A stretch of DNA of 64,000 nt from Flavobacterium indicum GPTSA100-9 = DSM 17447 (lineage in GTDB: Bacteria; Bacteroidota; Bacteroidia; Flavobacteriales; Flavobacteriaceae): assembly GCF_000455605.1 (NCBI RefSeq), contig NC_017025.1, forward strand, positions 2,480,001-2,544,000, in the 5' to 3' direction. This document shows, in pieces, positions 24,595 to 33,355 of this stretch. A model generated the notes under the pieces. That model ran no database searches. It worked only from the letters and a program-made list of their open reading frames with translations, and had not been told where the DNA came from. A program made the translations under genes and the position numbers. How positions within the stretch are numbered: position 1 is the first letter of the stretch; every line of letters starts with the position of its first letter.

Positions 24595-26021
24595 TTAATA
24601 TTTAACATTTTTAAAGCAAAATTAATATCTATTGCAAACCCCAAACCAGAAACATTTTCTTTAGAAATTTTCATTGTATTAATTCCAATAACTTGACCTT
24701 TATTATTTAATAATGGACCTCCACTGTTACCTGAATTTATACTTACATCAGTTTGAATAAAATCAACTACATTAATTTTTCTTTTTGCACTAATAATTCC
24801 TTTGGTTATTGTTTTATTTAAACTTTTATCGATTGGAGTACCAATTGCAAATACTTCTTCACTGATATTAAATTGCTCTTTACACAATTCAAATGCATCA
24901 GTAACTTCTTCAATTTTCAACAATGCTAAATCTACAGATTTATTAATTTTTAAAACCTTAGCTGCAATTTTCTTATTTTTATAAAGGACAAAATTATCGT
25001 CTTCACTATCAACAACATGAGCATTTGTTAAAATACAACCGTCTTTTGTGATAAAAAAACCACTACCAAAACCTTTTTCATTTTCAATTGTTACCACATT
25101 TTGAGATAGATTATCAATCTTTAACACGCCATTATTACTATTATTTTGAATTAATGGTAATTGAATTTTATCACCAATATTATTTAACAAATAATCCTGT
25201 TCAATTTTTTTTAACTCAATTAATAAATCTAAATTTTCACTTAATTTTAATTGAGATTTAAACATGATTTCATGTAAGATCAAATTATAATTATTTTCAA
25301 GTCTATCAAATTCAATTATAGTTTCAATTTCCTTTAATTTTGAATTTAAATTATCAACATTGTATAATTCCCAATTTATTTTTGATTTAACTTTACCACT
25401 ATAATCTCTCAACAAATCTCCTTTCAAATCAAAATACATTTCTTTAATCTTTGGAACAAATATTATCTTAGGACTATGTAAAAATGAATTATCTTGAAAG
25501 TATTTAGTCTTTTCAAAATAGAAAGGTATAATATAAGATTCATCAAAAGAATTGAACAATCTTTCTTCTAAATTCTCTGTAAAACCAATTATTCTGTGAA
25601 TATCTTTGGAACTTAATTTTTTTTCTTTACCATTAATTTTCCCAATAACTTTTTCATTAGTAAAATCAAATATAGGATTTTGAAAACCAATTAAAATCTT
25701 ATCATTGTTTATGTCATTAAATTTTGCCGAAAGTTGAAAATCGAAAGTGTTTTTTTCAAATTTAACAAAGAACAATTCTTTTAATAATAATGCTTTGCTA
25801 AGTTCATTTTTTTTAACAGGTACTATTTCAAAATCAATACTTTTATAACCTTCATGTTTAAGCTTGTAACTACCAATTTGTGTTAAATTTACCTCTAAAG
25901 GAGTGTTTCCTATTAATTTATCTTTAAAATAAACTTTAGAATTTTGAGGATTTGAAGTTATTGTAATATTTTGAGATAATATAAAATTACAAAAAAAAAG
26001 AAAAACTATATTTTTTAACAT
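24591..26021 (-). CDS. Trypsin-like serine protease with N-terminal PEGA domain
   Basis: A 476-residue exported protein. The short signal ending FILSQ is followed by a PEGA domain at about 18-70 (ITSNPQNSKVYFKDKLIGNT). The unassigned middle part (~75-300) is helical and charged. The C-terminal S1-type protease domain (~310-476) has an intact triad: His335 in LTNAHVVD, Asp364 in KSVDLALLKI and Ser433 in INSGNSGGP. No PDZ domain follows, unlike DegP/HtrA. The substrate is unknown. The 3' end overlaps rlmN by 4 bp. Confidence 0.88.
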   Translation of the reverse strand: MLKNIVFLFFCNFILSQNITITSNPQNSKVYFKDKLIGNTPLEVNLTQIGSYKLKHEGYKSIDFEIVPVKKNELSKALLLKELFFVKFEKNTFDFQLSAKFNDINNDKILIGFQNPIFDFTNEKVIGKINGKEKKLSSKDIHRIIGFTENLEERLFNSFDESYIIPFYFEKTKYFQDNSFLHSPKIIFVPKIKEMYFDLKGDLLRDYSGKVKSKINWELYNVDNLNSKLKEIETIIEFDRLENNYNLILHEIMFKSQLKLSENLDLLIELKKIEQDYLLNNIGDKIQLPLIQNNSNNGVLKIDNLSQNVVTIENEKGFGSGFFITKDGCILTNAHVVDSEDDNFVLYKNKKIAAKVLKINKSVDLALLKIEEVTDAFELCKEQFNISEEVFAIGTPIDKSLNKTITKGIISAKRKINVVDFIQTDVSINSGNSGGPLLNNKGQVIGINTMKISKENVSGLGFAIDINFALKMLNIN

Positions 26022-26037
26022 AAATTAAGTATTTTCG

Positions 26038-26045
26038 CAAAAATA
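26038..26045 (-). promoter_or_regulatory. -7 promoter box of the PEGA protease gene
   Basis: Minus-strand TATTTTTG, 16 nt before the ATG at 26021. Confidence 0.5.
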
Positions 26046-26059
26046 AATATTTTTTAACC

Positions 26060-26911
26060 ATGAAACAAATCAACCTTTTAAAATTAATTTTTGTCTTATT
26101 AATTGTTAACTGCACTTTTGCACAATTTACTGCAAAAGGGTATAAGTCAGATGAATTTAATCAGTTTATAGCTTCTAAAACCTATTTTGTTTTATCTGGG
26201 GACAAAACTTATGATGAAGAAATCATGAATGCAGCAAATAGAATTTGGAAAATAACATCTTTTTCTAGTTTAAAAAAAGAAGAATTAGATTCTAAAATTA
26301 CAGATAAAAGCGCTTCTTTTGTTCTATTAACTACAATTCCAGGTAAAAATATGGGGCAAAATTATCATTATTTATCTTTAATTAATGGTGGTAAAAAATC
26401 AATATCTAAATATGGATATGGCGATTTAATTGCTTATTGTCCACTAAATTTTTACATCAATGAATATAATTTATATGATTGTAGTTATAGAATAAGTAAT
26501 ATGCTAGAATCAATGGTGATTTCTATTGAAACGGTACAAAAAAACGATTTAAATGGTAATACTTATACATTAGTAAAAAAACTTCAAGAAATTTACAATA
26601 AAAACACTAACGACATCAAGAACAGAACATTATTAATCTGTGAAGAATCAATTGGAAACAAATTAAAAAAAGAAGAAATTGCAGGGATTTATCCTTACAA
26701 GTTCGAAATGTGTAATTTAGAAAAACTTAAAAAAGTAATAAAAGATAAGGATCCAAATTATTATTACCTTCAACCTGGAATCACAATGAATAAATCAATA
26801 TTTGTTTTTGACCCCACAAATGGAAATGTTGTCTATTTTGAATTTGCGATTATGGGATTAGCCTTTAACAAAGGTGATTTAAAAGATTTGGTTAAAGCAA
26901 TATCAAATTAA
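26060..26911 (+). CDS. Hypothetical exported protein (283 aa)
   Basis: Not recognised. A 283-residue product with signal peptide MKQINLLKLIFVLLIVNCTFAQ. The mature part is a mixed alpha/beta sequence with no cysteine motif or catalytic signature that can be named. It has a segment KTYFVLSGDKTYDEEIMNAA near residue 40 and FVFDPTNGNVVYFEF near the C-terminus. It is divergent from the PEGA-protease gene across a 38-bp gap, so the two may share regulation. A strong terminator follows directly. Confidence 0.7.
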   Translation: MKQINLLKLIFVLLIVNCTFAQFTAKGYKSDEFNQFIASKTYFVLSGDKTYDEEIMNAANRIWKITSFSSLKKEELDSKITDKSASFVLLTTIPGKNMGQNYHYLSLINGGKKSISKYGYGDLIAYCPLNFYINEYNLYDCSYRISNMLESMVISIETVQKNDLNGNTYTLVKKLQEIYNKNTNDIKNRTLLICEESIGNKLKKEEIAGIYPYKFEMCNLEKLKKVIKDKDPNYYYLQPGITMNKSIFVFDPTNGNVVYFEFAIMGLAFNKGDLKDLVKAISN

Positions 26912-26913
26912 TC

Positions 26914-26938
26914 AAAAACTCCTTCGGGAGTTTTTTTT
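26914..26938 (+). terminator. Intrinsic terminator with UUCG tetraloop
   Basis: AAAACTCC-TTCG-GGAGTTTT followed by more Ts, directly after the stop at 26911. Confidence 0.9.
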
Positions 26939-26953
26939 ATACCTAGATTTTAG

Positions 26954-26961
26954 TACTTTTG
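26954..26961 (+). promoter_or_regulatory. -7 promoter box of the polyprenyl synthetase gene
   Basis: TACTTTTG fits TAnnTTTG and ends 7 nt before the ATG, leaving little or no 5' leader. No clear -33 TTG is seen. Confidence 0.45.
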
Positions 26962-26968
26962 TTTAGCA

Positions 26969-27949
26969 ATGAAAATCACCGAAAAAATAAAAGAACCCAT
27001 CGCCTTTGAAATGGAACTTTTCGAAAAAAAGTTTCAGTTGGCCATGTCCTCCAAAGTGGCTCTTTTAAATAGAATAACCCATTACATCGTCAACCGAAAA
27101 GGAAAACAAATGCGACCTATGTTTGTTTTTTTAACTGCTAAAATGGTTTCAGGCGGCACGGTTAACGACAGAACCTACAGAGGGGCTTCGGTAATTGAAT
27201 TAATTCACACCGCAACTTTAGTGCATGATGATGTGGTGGATGACAGCAATAAAAGACGTGGTTTTTTCTCTATCAATGCCTTGTGGAAAAATAAAATTGC
27301 GGTATTAGTTGGCGATTTTTTACTTTCTAAAGGCTTACTTCTTTCTATTGACAATAATGATTTCGATTTATTAAAAATCATTTCTGTGGCAGTTCGAGAA
27401 ATGAGTGAAGGCGAATTGTTACAAATTGAAAAAGCCCGACGACTCGATATTACTGAAGACGTTTATTATGAAATTATCCGTCAAAAAACAGCTACTTTAA
27501 TTGCTGCTTGTTGTTCATTAGGCGCTTGTGCTGTGGCTCCAGACGACAAAGAAGTAATTGAAAAGATGCGCAAATTTGGTGAATTAATTGGAATGGCATT
27601 TCAAATTAAAGACGATTTGTTCGATTATACAGATGATGCGATAGGAAAACCTACCGGTATTGACATCAAGGAACAAAAAATGACGCTTCCATTGATTCAT
27701 ACATTAAATACTTGTACTCCAAAAGAAAAAAGTTGGTTGATTAATTCCGTAAAAAACCATAATAAAGATAAAAAACGTGTTAAAGAAGTTATTGCTTTCG
27801 TAAAAAATAACGGCGGATTAGAATATGCCGAACAAAAAATGATTGACTACCAACAAGAAGCTTTACACCTTATTCAAAACTTCCCCCCATCTATCTACAA
27901 AGATTCCTTAACACTAATGGTAAATTACGTTATTGATAGAAAGATTTAA
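26969..27949 (+). CDS. Polyprenyl diphosphate synthase (long-chain, trans)
   Basis: A 326-residue cytosolic prenyltransferase that extends an allylic diphosphate with IPP, most likely for the menaquinone side chain. The first Asp-rich motif is LVHDDVVDDSNKRRG and the second is IKDDLFDYTDD, with GKQMRP near residue 45 and GDFLLSKG between them. The residue count and motif spacing match octaprenyl/heptaprenyl synthases. Product chain length cannot be read reliably from sequence. It is a single-gene unit with a very short predicted leader. Confidence 0.93.
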   Translation: MKITEKIKEPIAFEMELFEKKFQLAMSSKVALLNRITHYIVNRKGKQMRPMFVFLTAKMVSGGTVNDRTYRGASVIELIHTATLVHDDVVDDSNKRRGFFSINALWKNKIAVLVGDFLLSKGLLLSIDNNDFDLLKIISVAVREMSEGELLQIEKARRLDITEDVYYEIIRQKTATLIAACCSLGACAVAPDDKEVIEKMRKFGELIGMAFQIKDDLFDYTDDAIGKPTGIDIKEQKMTLPLIHTLNTCTPKEKSWLINSVKNHNKDKKRVKEVIAFVKNNGGLEYAEQKMIDYQQEALHLIQNFPPSIYKDSLTLMVNYVIDRKI

Positions 27950-27997
27950 TTTTAATGTGCCAATTTTCAATTAGTCAATTCAATTTTATCAGTTAGA

Positions 27998-28290
27998 ATA
28001 CAACCATTTTTAAACAGAAATCGTCTATAGAAATAGAATCTATAATTGACACATTTATAAATTGAAAATTGACTAATTGCCATACAACCTTTTTAAAAAC
28101 ATAATCGTCTATAACAATAGAATCTATAATTGACATATTGATAAATTGAAAATTGACTAATTGCCATACAACCATTTCAAAAACAAAATCGTCTATAATA
28201 ATAGAATCTATAATTGACATATTGATAAATTGAAAATTGACTAATTGCCATACAACCATTTCTAAAACAAAATCGTCTATAGAAATAGAA
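27998..28290. repeat. 84-bp tandem repeat, three full units and a partial fourth
   Basis: Units begin with ATACAACC at 27998, 28082, 28166 and 28250, exactly 84 bp apart. Each holds AATCGTCTATA, AATAGAATCTATAATTGACA and AAATTGAAAATTGACTAATTG; unit four breaks off after AATAGAA. An inverted copy of AATTGACTAATTG lies at 27968-27980. The 27950-28338 interval otherwise has no supportable gene. A minus-strand open frame (27993-28259) persists only because 84 is divisible by three. Confidence 0.9.
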
Positions 28291-28338
28291 GTCTAGAAAA
28301 ATTGAATTTTGACATTTTAATTGTCATTGAATTGGAAC

Positions 28339-28908
28339 ATGAAAGTAATAACACTATATCAAGAAGAAAAGCATTTGATTGAACAAGCGATAGAAAACAA
28401 TCGCCAAGCACAACATCAATTGTATACCAAATTTTCTCCTCGAATGTTAAGTGTTTGTCGTCAATACATTAAAGACATTCACCATGCAGAAGATATAATG
28501 ATTACTGGATTTATGAAAGTTTTTTCTAACCTAAAGAAATTTGAACATAAAGGCAGTTTTGAAGGTTGGATAAAAAGAATAATGATTCATGAATGCATTG
28601 ATTACTTAAGAGTAAAGAAAAATAATTTCAATCATCAAGATATAGAAGACATTGTTCTTACAGAAAGTGAAGAAGTTTATGAAAATGAAGATTTTTCAAT
28701 CGATGACATCCAATTGCTAATTGATAATTTACCCGATGGCTATCGAATGGTTTTTAATTTATATGTAATTGAAGGGTACAAACATCAAGAAATTGCAGAA
28801 GTATTAAAAATAAGTGAAGGAACCTCGAAATCGCAATTGGCACATGCGCGAAAAATGCTTCAAACCCAAATTTACCAATTAAAAGAACGTATTCATGGAA
28901 CGAAATAA
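28339..28908 (+). CDS. RNA polymerase sigma factor, ECF (sigma-70 family)
   Basis: A 189-residue extracytoplasmic-function sigma factor. Region 2 includes QLYTKFSPRMLSVCRQYI, AEDIMITGFMKVFSNLKKF and FEGWIKRIMIHECIDYLR. Region 4 includes LPDGYRMVFNLYVIEGYKHQ and EIAEVLKISEGTSKSQLAHA, a helix-turn-helix for -35-type recognition. The ATG at 28339 is preferred to an upstream in-frame TTG at 28321. The next gene overlaps by 14 bp and looks like the membrane anti-sigma partner. Confidence 0.92.
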   Translation: MKVITLYQEEKHLIEQAIENNRQAQHQLYTKFSPRMLSVCRQYIKDIHHAEDIMITGFMKVFSNLKKFEHKGSFEGWIKRIMIHECIDYLRVKKNNFNHQDIEDIVLTESEEVYENEDFSIDDIQLLIDNLPDGYRMVFNLYVIEGYKHQEIAEVLKISEGTSKSQLAHARKMLQTQIYQLKERIHGTK

Positions 28909-29599
28909 ATTTGAAAACAACATCCAAGAGCAGTTCAATAAAAGAACAATAGCTCCTTCTGCTCAAGCTTGGGACAGATTAGACGCCATGTTAACGGTTG
29001 CAGAAGAAAAAAAACCAAAAAAAGGTTTTTTCTGGCTAAGAACAGCCGCTTCTTTCATCGTTTTTTTAGGAATTGGATTTTTTTTAATTGAAAATAAAGA
29101 AGGAATTAAAACAAAACAAGAAATTGTTTTTGAACAAAAATTAGAGCAAGATGATGCTAAATCAGATTCAAACTCTTTTAATCCTAAAGAAGAAAACAGT
29201 AAAACTTCTGCCTTAGCAACGAATAATGGTTATTATAGTAATCAAAAAAACGAAGTAAAAATAAATGAAGAGTTAGTATCTGACAAGCCACAACAAATAA
29301 AAAATTTGACAAATTATTTAACCGATGACAGCTCATTTAAAAATTCGCAAATCAATAATGAAATTACAACAGTTAACAAACGCAAATACAACTATATTAC
29401 TCCAGAATCCTTATTAGCAGAGGTAGAAGGCAATAAAAAAACTATCCATGCAAAAAACAGCTATAAGTCTACGCTTTCAGTAGACGCAAACGATTTGCTT
29501 TCTTCGGCTGAATCAGAGCTCAACCAGTCGTTTAAAGACAAAGCATTTGCTAAATTTAAAGAAGTACAAGCTGTATACAACAATAGAAATTTAGAATAA
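28895..29599 (+). CDS. Putative membrane anti-sigma factor
   Basis: A 234-residue single-pass membrane protein. The N-terminal cytoplasmic part has IQEQFNKRTIAPSAQAWDRL, a pattern common in proteins encoded directly after ECF sigma genes in Flavobacteriia. One transmembrane helix is at about 48-65 (TAASFIVFLGIGFFLIE), followed by a low-complexity Asn/Ser/Lys-rich periplasmic region. Overlap of 14 bp with the sigma gene and the topology support an anti-sigma role. There is no recognisable zinc-binding ZAS motif. Confidence 0.65.
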   Translation: MERNKFENNIQEQFNKRTIAPSAQAWDRLDAMLTVAEEKKPKKGFFWLRTAASFIVFLGIGFFLIENKEGIKTKQEIVFEQKLEQDDAKSDSNSFNPKEENSKTSALATNNGYYSNQKNEVKINEELVSDKPQQIKNLTNYLTDDSSFKNSQINNEITTVNKRKYNYITPESLLAEVEGNKKTIHAKNSYKSTLSVDANDLLSSAESELNQSFKDKAFAKFKEVQAVYNNRNLE

Positions 29600-29634
29600 A
29601 AATTCAAAAAATACTTTAACTAAAATTTATTATC

Positions 29635-30687
29635 ATGCAAAGAATTATCCTTTACATCAGTATGGCTATGCTTGCTACTTGCGCAAAAGTAACAGCCCAA
29701 GAAACTAAAACCTTTGAACAACAAGCAAAAGAAATTGCAACCAACATTAAAACAATTACAAAAGAAGAAAAAGACGCTTTGAAGAAAGAAGTTGAAGCCA
29801 TAGACAAAGCTGTTGAAAATGGTTCAATGACAAAAGAAGAAGCTGAAAAAACAAAAGCAAAAATCGCTGAAGAAAGAGCTAACAACATTGAAACAAAAGT
29901 AGCGGCTGAAGAAGAAAAATTAAGAGAATTAGTTAATGGAAATTTAGATTTTAAATCAACCGACTCAACAGCTAATTATTCGGTTGCAATAAATGCTCCT
30001 CTTTCTATAAAAAACAACAAGAAAAATAAAAACTTAGGTGAAAAAAGAACCACAAGTCAGTTTGTATTTGCAACAGGTTTTAATAATGTTGTAACAGATG
30101 GAGCTATAGCTAATTCAGATTTTGGCTACTTACGTTCTACTTTTTATGAGTGGGGAGTAACTTGGAATACACGTTTAACAAACAATACCAATTTATTACA
30201 TTTAAAATATGGTTTAGGTTTCCAATACAACATGCTACATGCTACTGAGAATAGAGTTTTTGAAGATACTGGCGACCAAACAGTACTAACAACTTTCCCA
30301 ATCGACTTAAAAGACAAACGTACCTATTTTAAAAACGTATATTTTGTTGTACCAGTACATTTAGAATTTGATTTTTCTAAAACAGACACCAAAGAAGATG
30401 GAACAAAAATGTTTAGATCGCATAGAGGTGCAAGAATAGGATTAGGAGGATTTGTAGGTGTAAACACTAATTCTAAACAATTTATTGCCTATGAAATTGA
30501 CGGCAAAAAAATAAAAGAAAGAACAAAAGCAGATTTTAATGTAAATGATTTTACTTATGGATTAAGTGCTTACGTTGGTTACAAACAAACATCATTATAT
30601 TTAAAATACGATTTAAACCCGATGTTTAAAAATAATGCCATTGATCAAAACAACATTTCTTTAGGTATCCGATTTGATTGGAATTAA
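29635..30687 (+). CDS. Exported coiled-coil/beta-barrel protein, likely sigma-regulon member
   Basis: A 350-residue exported protein with signal MQRIILYISMAMLATCAKVTAQ. A charged coiled coil covers about 25-95 (KEEKDALKKEVEAIDKAVEN, KEEAEKTKAKIAEERA). From about 130 on there are alternating strands (SQFVFATGFNNVVTDG, LSAYVGYKQTSLYLKYDLN) ending in NNISLGIRFDWN, which suggests an outer-membrane barrel. It follows the sigma/anti-sigma pair by 35 bp and ends in a strong terminator, so it is probably part of that unit. Function unknown. Confidence 0.7.
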   Translation: MQRIILYISMAMLATCAKVTAQETKTFEQQAKEIATNIKTITKEEKDALKKEVEAIDKAVENGSMTKEEAEKTKAKIAEERANNIETKVAAEEEKLRELVNGNLDFKSTDSTANYSVAINAPLSIKNNKKNKNLGEKRTTSQFVFATGFNNVVTDGAIANSDFGYLRSTFYEWGVTWNTRLTNNTNLLHLKYGLGFQYNMLHATENRVFEDTGDQTVLTTFPIDLKDKRTYFKNVYFVVPVHLEFDFSKTDTKEDGTKMFRSHRGARIGLGGFVGVNTNSKQFIAYEIDGKKIKERTKADFNVNDFTYGLSAYVGYKQTSLYLKYDLNPMFKNNAIDQNNISLGIRFDWN

Positions 30688-30711
30688 TTTGAGTTATATT
30701 TTCATACTTTT

Positions 30712-30746
30712 AAAACCTGCAAGGAAATTTCTTTGCAGGTTTTTTT
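30712..30746 (+). terminator. Intrinsic terminator after the sigma-factor operon
   Basis: AAAACCTGCAA / TTGCAGGTTTT stem with a T run; the loop region is GGAAATTTCT. Confidence 0.88.
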
Positions 30747-30789
30747 AATTATAATTTTAAATTGTAACTTTAAAAATTAAAATTATTAA

Positions 30790-31284
30790 ATGCAAATTCA
30801 AATAGTACGTTCTGAAAGATTTTTCAGTTCTAAAAATCAAATTTTTGTAGACGGAAAAGAACTTTACTATACAAGTTCCGAATCGTTAGCAAATAGTCAT
30901 TTCAAACTTCACGAAATTAAAACTGGAATAACTAAATCAATACTAAAACATGAAATTAGCCTCTTATCTGATAATTTTAAAATAAGATTATTTAATCCAG
31001 ATAATGTATTGTTGCATTTTAGAAGAATTAAATGGTATAAACACAATTATTTTTGTGATTACGATGGCGACATATATGAAATTTTCTTTTTAAGTGGACA
31101 AAAATCTTATTTATACAAAAATGGAATTGAGATAATGAACTATAAAAAAGAGTCGAACCAAAATATTTTTTCATTTAAACGTGAATATAATTTCAATTTT
31201 ACAAATACTGAAGAAACACATTTAGAATTATTAATAACATTATGTCTTTTTATTTGTGTAAAAGAAGCAGATTCTGATGATTAA
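30790..31284 (+). CDS. Hypothetical protein (164 aa)
   Basis: Not recognised. The product has no signal peptide or transmembrane segment apart from a moderately hydrophobic C-terminal stretch HLELLITLCLFICVKEADSDD. The body is beta-rich, with IQIVRSERFFSSKNQIFVDG and YFCDYDGDIYEIFFLSGQK, suggesting a small beta-sandwich. It lies alone between a terminator and dnaG. Confidence 0.55.
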   Translation: MQIQIVRSERFFSSKNQIFVDGKELYYTSSESLANSHFKLHEIKTGITKSILKHEISLLSDNFKIRLFNPDNVLLHFRRIKWYKHNYFCDYDGDIYEIFFLSGQKSYLYKNGIEIMNYKKESNQNIFSFKREYNFNFTNTEETHLELLITLCLFICVKEADSDD

Positions 31285-31378
31285 ATAAATATATATAAAA
31301 CAATTTCTTAATTGTTAATTCTTGAATTCCGAACTTCTCAAAATCTTTGTACCTTAGCAATCCTAAAAAATTTAAAAT

Positions 31379-33355
31379 TTGATTTCAAAAGAAACCATAG
31401 AAAAAGTATTTGATATTGCTCGTGTAGAGGAAGTTATTGGTGATTTTGTTCAGCTTAAGCGTGCGGGTTCTAACCTTAAAGGTTTGTCGCCGTTTGTAAA
31501 CGAAAAGTCTCCTTCTTTTATGGTATCGCCGGTGAAACAAATTTGGAAAGATTTCTCCTCTGGAAAAGGAGGTAATGCCGTAACGTTCTTAATGGAACAC
31601 GAACATTTTACCTATCCAGAAGCAATCAAATATTTGGCTAACAAATACAATATTGAAGTAGAAGAAACTGTAGAAACCAACGAAGAAAAAGAGAAAGCCA
31701 ATGAAAAAGAAAGCATGTATTTGGTTTCTGAATTTGCTCGTGACTACTTCAAAAACACTCTTTTAAAGACCGACGAAGGAAAAGCTATTGGTTTGTCTTA
31801 CTTTAAAGAAAGAGGATTTACACTAGAAACTATAGAGAAATTTCAACTTGGTTTTTCCCCTGATTCTTGGGATGTTTTCAGTAAAGAAGCCTTAGGAAAA
31901 GGGTACCAACTGGAATTTTTAGAAAAAACCGGATTAACTATAAAACGGGAAGACGGATCACTGTTTGACCGCTTTAAAGGCAGAGTAATGTTCCCCATTC
32001 ACAGCATGAGTGGACGTGTTTTGGGTTTTGGTGGTCGAATTTTAACCAATGATAAAAAAGCAGCCAAATACCTCAACTCGCCCGAAAGCGACATTTACCA
32101 CAAAAGTAAAGTACTATACGGAATTTATCATGCTAAACAAGCTATTGCAAAACTCGACAATTGTTATTTAGTAGAAGGTTATACCGATGTAATTCAATTC
32201 AACCAAAGTGGTATTGAAAATGTTGTAGCTTCTTCAGGAACGGCTTTAACCCCCGATCAAATCCGATTGGTAAGTCGTTTAACCAACAACATGACGGTGC
32301 TTTTTGATGGTGATGCAGCAGGTATGCGAGCTGCCGTTCGCGGAATTGACTTGATTTTGGAAGCAGGAATGAATGTGAAAGTAGTAACATTTCCTGATGG
32401 CGATGACCCAGATAGTTTTGCTAAAAAAACTTCCAACGACGAATTAAAAATTTACCTTCAAGAACAAGCGATTGACTTTATTCAATTCAAAGCAAATTTG
32501 ATAATGAATGAAGCCAAAAACGACCCAATCAAGAAAGCGGAAGCTATTCGTGATATGGTAAACAGTATTGCTAAAATATCCGATCGAATAAAGCGTGAAA
32601 TCTACATTCAGGAATGTTCTAGAATAATGGATATTTCTGAAGAAGTGTTATTCAATACATTGGCTCAAATTTCTAAGAAAGAAGTAGCCGATGCGAATAA
32701 AAAATTTACTGAAGAAAAGAAAGTATTTGAAGTTGTTAAAAACAATGAACAATTACAACCGTCGAAAATTGATATTCAATACGAATTAGAACAAAAAATT
32801 ATTGAAATATTATTATTATATGGTAATAAAGTAGAAGATTTTGAAGATATTTTTATGGTTGAAAACGAAGAAGGTGAATTAGTTGAAGTACGCGAAACCA
32901 ATGCTTTTAAAGTTTCAGAACGCATTTATTTAGCGTTACAAGAAGATGAGGTAGAGTTAACCAACCCTGTATTCAAAACCATTTATAATGATTTAATTTC
33001 TTATCACAACCAAAATGAGGAATTTGTAATTGAAAAATACCTTTCACAAGTTTCACCCGAAGTGGCAGACAAAATTACGTCCATTTTAATGTTAGAAGAA
33101 CGCGATTCCTTACATCAATGGGAAAAGAAACACATTGTTGTGAAACAAAAAGAGGAAACTATCGGACAGTACGTAAGCGAAACGATACTTACTTTGCGCT
33201 GGTACCTTGTCCATAAAATAATTGATGACACTAAAAACTCAGTGTCATCAAATATTGAAGATGATAATACAGAAATACTTCTAAGTATAAAAGATTATCT
33301 AGGTCTTACTAAAATTATAGCTAAAAATTTAGGTAGAGTTTTAGCTCGCTTTTAA
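31379..33355 (+). CDS. dnaG: DNA primase (zinc ligands absent)
   Basis: Makes RNA primers at the replication fork with DnaB. The 658-residue product starts at TTG 31379, giving MISKETIEKVFDIARVEEVI, the usual DnaG N-terminus; no ATG fits. In the N-terminal domain the four zinc-ligand positions are Ser37, Val40, Asp58 and Ser61 (LSPFVNEKSPSF, WKDFSSGKGG) in place of Cys/His. The TOPRIM core is intact: YLVEGYTDVI, SSGTALT and LFDGDAAGMRA. The C-terminal helicase-binding part is divergent. The stop abuts that of the convergent response-regulator gene. Confidence 0.95.
   Translation: MISKETIEKVFDIARVEEVIGDFVQLKRAGSNLKGLSPFVNEKSPSFMVSPVKQIWKDFSSGKGGNAVTFLMEHEHFTYPEAIKYLANKYNIEVEETVETNEEKEKANEKESMYLVSEFARDYFKNTLLKTDEGKAIGLSYFKERGFTLETIEKFQLGFSPDSWDVFSKEALGKGYQLEFLEKTGLTIKREDGSLFDRFKGRVMFPIHSMSGRVLGFGGRILTNDKKAAKYLNSPESDIYHKSKVLYGIYHAKQAIAKLDNCYLVEGYTDVIQFNQSGIENVVASSGTALTPDQIRLVSRLTNNMTVLFDGDAAGMRAAVRGIDLILEAGMNVKVVTFPDGDDPDSFAKKTSNDELKIYLQEQAIDFIQFKANLIMNEAKNDPIKKAEAIRDMVNSIAKISDRIKREIYIQECSRIMDISEEVLFNTLAQISKKEVADANKKFTEEKKVFEVVKNNEQLQPSKIDIQYELEQKIIEILLLYGNKVEDFEDIFMVENEEGELVEVRETNAFKVSERIYLALQEDEVELTNPVFKTIYNDLISYHNQNEEFVIEKYLSQVSPEVADKITSILMLEERDSLHQWEKKHIVVKQKEETIGQYVSETILTLRWYLVHKIIDDTKNSVSSNIEDDNTEILLSIKDYLGLTKIIAKNLGRVLARF

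Noticed and set aside
27993..28259. Minus-strand 88-residue frame with 28-residue repeats as a protein gene
   Set aside because: It stays open only because the DNA repeat is 84 bp; no promoter, signal or conserved fold is visible.
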